From Chloroflexota bacterium (GTDB lineage Bacteria; Chloroflexota; Anaerolineae; UBA7937; JACPPX01), in NCBI GenBank assembly GCA_016190785.1, contig JACPPX010000068.1:1-7356 (forward strand): a DNA stretch of 7,356 nt. The letters run 5' to 3'. The position numbers and the translations under genes are program-made. Positions 5,265 through 7,356 of this stretch are shown piece after piece. Below the pieces are notes generated by a model. The model searched no databases, was not told the origin of the DNA, and saw nothing but the letters and a program-made list of their open reading frames with translations. Positions within the stretch are counted from its first letter, which is position 1. Each line of letters begins with the position of its first letter.

Positions 5265-7356
5265 ATGGCTCGTCGCGGAACAGGTCAAGGATTGGCACTT
5301 GCTCCGAGCAAGCAGAGTGGGCAGAGGTCGCCTCGTCACATTGTCACTCTAGATAGGAGCTGGCTTCTCCTCCCGGTCAGCGAGTCTAAACCCGAATACT
5401 CACCACAGGATCCCTGGCTAGAGGTGAAGGTTCCCGGGCACTGGCAAGAATATCCCGGCCTGGAATTTTATTCCGGGAAGGTGGTATATAGAAAAGAGTT
5501 CTCCCTGCGCAAAAAACCAGGGAGCCGATATTGGTTGATCCTTCCCGGAATCTTCTACTGGTCCCATGTGCGGCTAAACGGCGAGAAATTGGGGGCCCAT
5601 GAGGGATATTTCACTCCTCAAGAATATGAAGTAACCGATTTCCTGCGGGATAGAAACACCCTCCTGGTTGAGGTGGACTGTCCCTCCGAAGATTATCCTA
5701 ATCACCAAAGGATGCTCCTGGGGGCCTTCTCCGTCGGGGAGCTGATCGACCCCAAGACCAACCCTGGGGGTATCTGGCTAGCCCCCGAGATCCGGGAGAC
5801 GGGGCCGGTTTATATCCAAGGGGCGATGCTCCAAACCGGACAGGTTTTCATCAAGGAAGCACTTTTCCAAACGGAAAGCATCTCTCTGGAAAAGGCGGAG
5901 GTGAAGGCCGGGATATACATCGAGGCTTCTTTTTCTATGGAAGCCGAGTTACGCATCGCCTTTATTCCCTCCAACTTCCATGGAAATCGCCAAATCTTTT
6001 CTCAAAAAATAAGTCTCCATCCCGGATCCAACGAATTCCAGAATCCTATGGAAGTCACCGATCCTCATCTGTGGTGGACCCATGACTTGGGCTCGCCAGA
6101 TCTTTACCGGGTGGGAGTCGAAGTGCGGCAAGGGGTAATGGTTATGGATCGTTGGCAGGGATTTTTCGGGATCCGAACTTTCGAGATGCGGGAATGGATT
6201 GGATACCTCAATGGTAAGAGGATCTTCCTCAAGGGCAGCAATTACCCCCCAGCCGACACTCGCCTGGCGCGTATGGACTTCCCGGCTTACCAGAGGGATT
6301 TAGAGTTAGCCAAGGCCGCCAACCTGAATATTCTGCGGGTGAAGGCCCATGTAGAGCATCCCGCTTTCTACCGCGCCGCGGACGAGGCAGGAGTCCTTAT
6401 CTGGCAAGATTTCCCCCTGCAGGGTGGATATAGCCGCGAGGTCCTCCCCTCAGCCCTGGAGCAAGCCGCAGGGATGGTGCGGCTTCTTTATAACCATTCC
6501 GCGGTGGCCATCTGGTGCATGCACAACCAGCCCACCGCAAATCGAGCACAGAACCAGTCCCAGCTCTGGGGGAGGACTTTCTTTTCCCGCTTCTACAACT
6601 GGAACCGCGATGTCCTTGCCAGCCGGCTCCAGAAGTTGGTGGCAGGTCTTGATTCCAGCAGATTTGTGGTCCGTTCTTCCGGCGAGCAACCATTTCCCTT
6701 CCTGCGCCAGGGGACTGATTCCCAATTCTATTTTGGCTGGGATGCAAAACAAGGACCCCTTTCCCGTTTCCAAGATTTGATCCAGAAGCACCAGCGAAGA
6801 ATCCTTTTTGTTACCGGCTTCGGGGCTCAGAGTTTCCCTAACTACGAGATGGCCATCCGCTTTTTGGGCCCCGAACTCTCCCGCGTCGATGAGAAGGATC
6901 TTGAAGAACGGCACGGCTTGCAACGAAAAAACATGGCTCGCTGGATCAAAACGGGGAAGATGAAAAACTTGGAGGAGTTAATAACCGCTACTCAGGAATA
7001 CCAGATCAAGGTTCACCAATATTATATCGACCGGCTCCGTCTCCGGAAGTACCGTCCCACGGGAGGTATTATCATTGACTGTTTCCTGGATCCCTATCCG
7101 GCAATAGGATTTTCGGTTGTAGATTACTGGCGGGTGCCCAAAAAGTCATACTGGGCCTTGCAGCAGTCTTTCCACCCCCAGTACGTATTCATCCTCTTAG
7201 ATGCAGAGCCGTACCGCGTAGGTCAAGAGGTGCGGTTGCCCATCTACATCGTAAACGATTCCCAGCAAGATTTCGGTGCGGTGGCGGTTACCGTCCAGGT
7301 CTTGGAAGATGATGCAGCTTCTGGAGTGAAGGCCTCCTTCATCGGCAATCTAGGCC
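5265..7356 (+). CDS. Glycoside hydrolase family 2-like protein lacking both catalytic glutamates (3' end missing)
   Basis: The frame is open from ATG 5265 to the window end, giving 697 residues. No signal peptide is apparent. An N-terminal jelly-roll sugar-binding domain (about 30-160; VPGHW 56-60, then FYSGKVVYRKEF) is followed by a GGIW element (168-171), an Ig-like domain (about 180-310), and a TIM barrel starting at YLNGKRIFLKGSN (314-326). Barrel landmarks are NILRVKAHVEH (355-365), LIWQDFPL (378-385) and YNHSAVAIW (409-417). Beyond the barrel, RLRLRKYRPTGG and SVVDYWRVPKKSYW resemble the end of mannosidase-like GH2 catalytic domains, and a C-terminal beta domain is just beginning. GH2 enzymes hydrolyse beta-glycosides with a Glu acid/base after Asn and a Glu nucleophile in a T/S-E-F-G motif. 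Here those sites read HNQP (Gln422) and VTGFGAQ (Gly518), 96 residues apart, a spacing comparable to that in GH2 mannosidases. Fold assignment is strong; hydrolytic activity is unlikely. A sugar-binding or regulatory role is conjecture. Confidence 0.9.
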   Translation, partial: MARRGTGQGLALAPSKQSGQRSPRHIVTLDRSWLLLPVSESKPEYSPQDPWLEVKVPGHWQEYPGLEFYSGKVVYRKEFSLRKKPGSRYWLILPGIFYWSHVRLNGEKLGAHEGYFTPQEYEVTDFLRDRNTLLVEVDCPSEDYPNHQRMLLGAFSVGELIDPKTNPGGIWLAPEIRETGPVYIQGAMLQTGQVFIKEALFQTESISLEKAEVKAGIYIEASFSMEAELRIAFIPSNFHGNRQIFSQKISLHPGSNEFQNPMEVTDPHLWWTHDLGSPDLYRVGVEVRQGVMVMDRWQGFFGIRTFEMREWIGYLNGKRIFLKGSNYPPADTRLARMDFPAYQRDLELAKAANLNILRVKAHVEHPAFYRAADEAGVLIWQDFPLQGGYSREVLPSALEQAAGMVRLLYNHSAVAIWCMHNQPTANRAQNQSQLWGRTFFSRFYNWNRDVLASRLQKLVAGLDSSRFVVRSSGEQPFPFLRQGTDSQFYFGWDAKQGPLSRFQDLIQKHQRRILFVTGFGAQSFPNYEMAIRFLGPELSRVDEKDLEERHGLQRKNMARWIKTGKMKNLEELITATQEYQIKVHQYYIDRLRLRKYRPTGGIIIDCFLDPYPAIGFSVVDYWRVPKKSYWALQQSFHPQYVFILLDAEPYRVGQEVRLPIYIVNDSQQDFGAVAVTVQVLEDDAASGVKASFIGNLG

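Noticed and set aside
6450..6923. 157-codon open frame on the - strand opposite the GH2 gene
   Set aside because: It is antisense to the GH2 barrel motifs that establish the + strand frame, and its translation shows nothing recognisable.
5265..7356. Calling the GH2 gene a pseudogene or an active beta-galactosidase/mannosidase
   Set aside because: There is no frameshift or stop over 697 codons and the scaffold is conserved, so pseudogene is not supported; loss of both catalytic Glu argues against naming an enzymatic activity.

Overview
The window carries six genes, all on the + strand, packed almost end to end. It looks like chromosomal DNA from a moderately GC-rich bacterium. The asparaginyl-tRNA synthetase is short and of the Thermus/archaeal-like kind. 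The last gene is a GH2-type protein whose conserved blocks resemble, from memory, a subfamily seen in Chloroflexota and Actinobacteria. An uncultured Chloroflexota-like bacterium is therefore a reasonable guess, but there is no 16S or other decisive marker here. I see no mobile element, CRISPR array, tRNA, rRNA or riboswitch, and no stretch over 60 bases lacks a gene.

Layout. Bases 1-998 are the 3' part of an oligosaccharide flippase (MOP/Wzx-like), cut by the window edge. A 59-base gap follows. It holds the only plausible promoter in the window (995-1023), a small inverted repeat over its -10 box, and a strong Shine-Dalgarno site that fixes a TTG start for asnS (1058-2353). After asnS come a PLP-dependent Cys/Met-metabolism enzyme (2372-3550), a small probable lipoprotein (3558-4073), an MFS exporter of the fosmidomycin-resistance type (4075-5256) and a GH2-family protein (5265 to beyond the window end). 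The gaps are 18, 7, 1 and 8 bases with no terminator-like hairpin, so asnS through GH2 probably form one transcription unit. Their functions (translation, sulfur amino acid metabolism, envelope, export, carbohydrate-related) do not add up to an obvious pathway. This looks more like a housekeeping string than a dedicated system.

Most notable observation. The GH2 protein keeps the whole scaffold of the family and the sequence around both active-site glutamates, but neither glutamate is present: the acid/base position is Gln422 and the nucleophile position is Gly518. It is predicted to be a non-hydrolytic GH2 pseudoenzyme. Lesser points are a PLP enzyme with mixed lyase/synthase signatures, a probable lipoprotein with a possible BsuPI-like domain, and two genes that seem to rely on translational coupling instead of their own ribosome binding sites.
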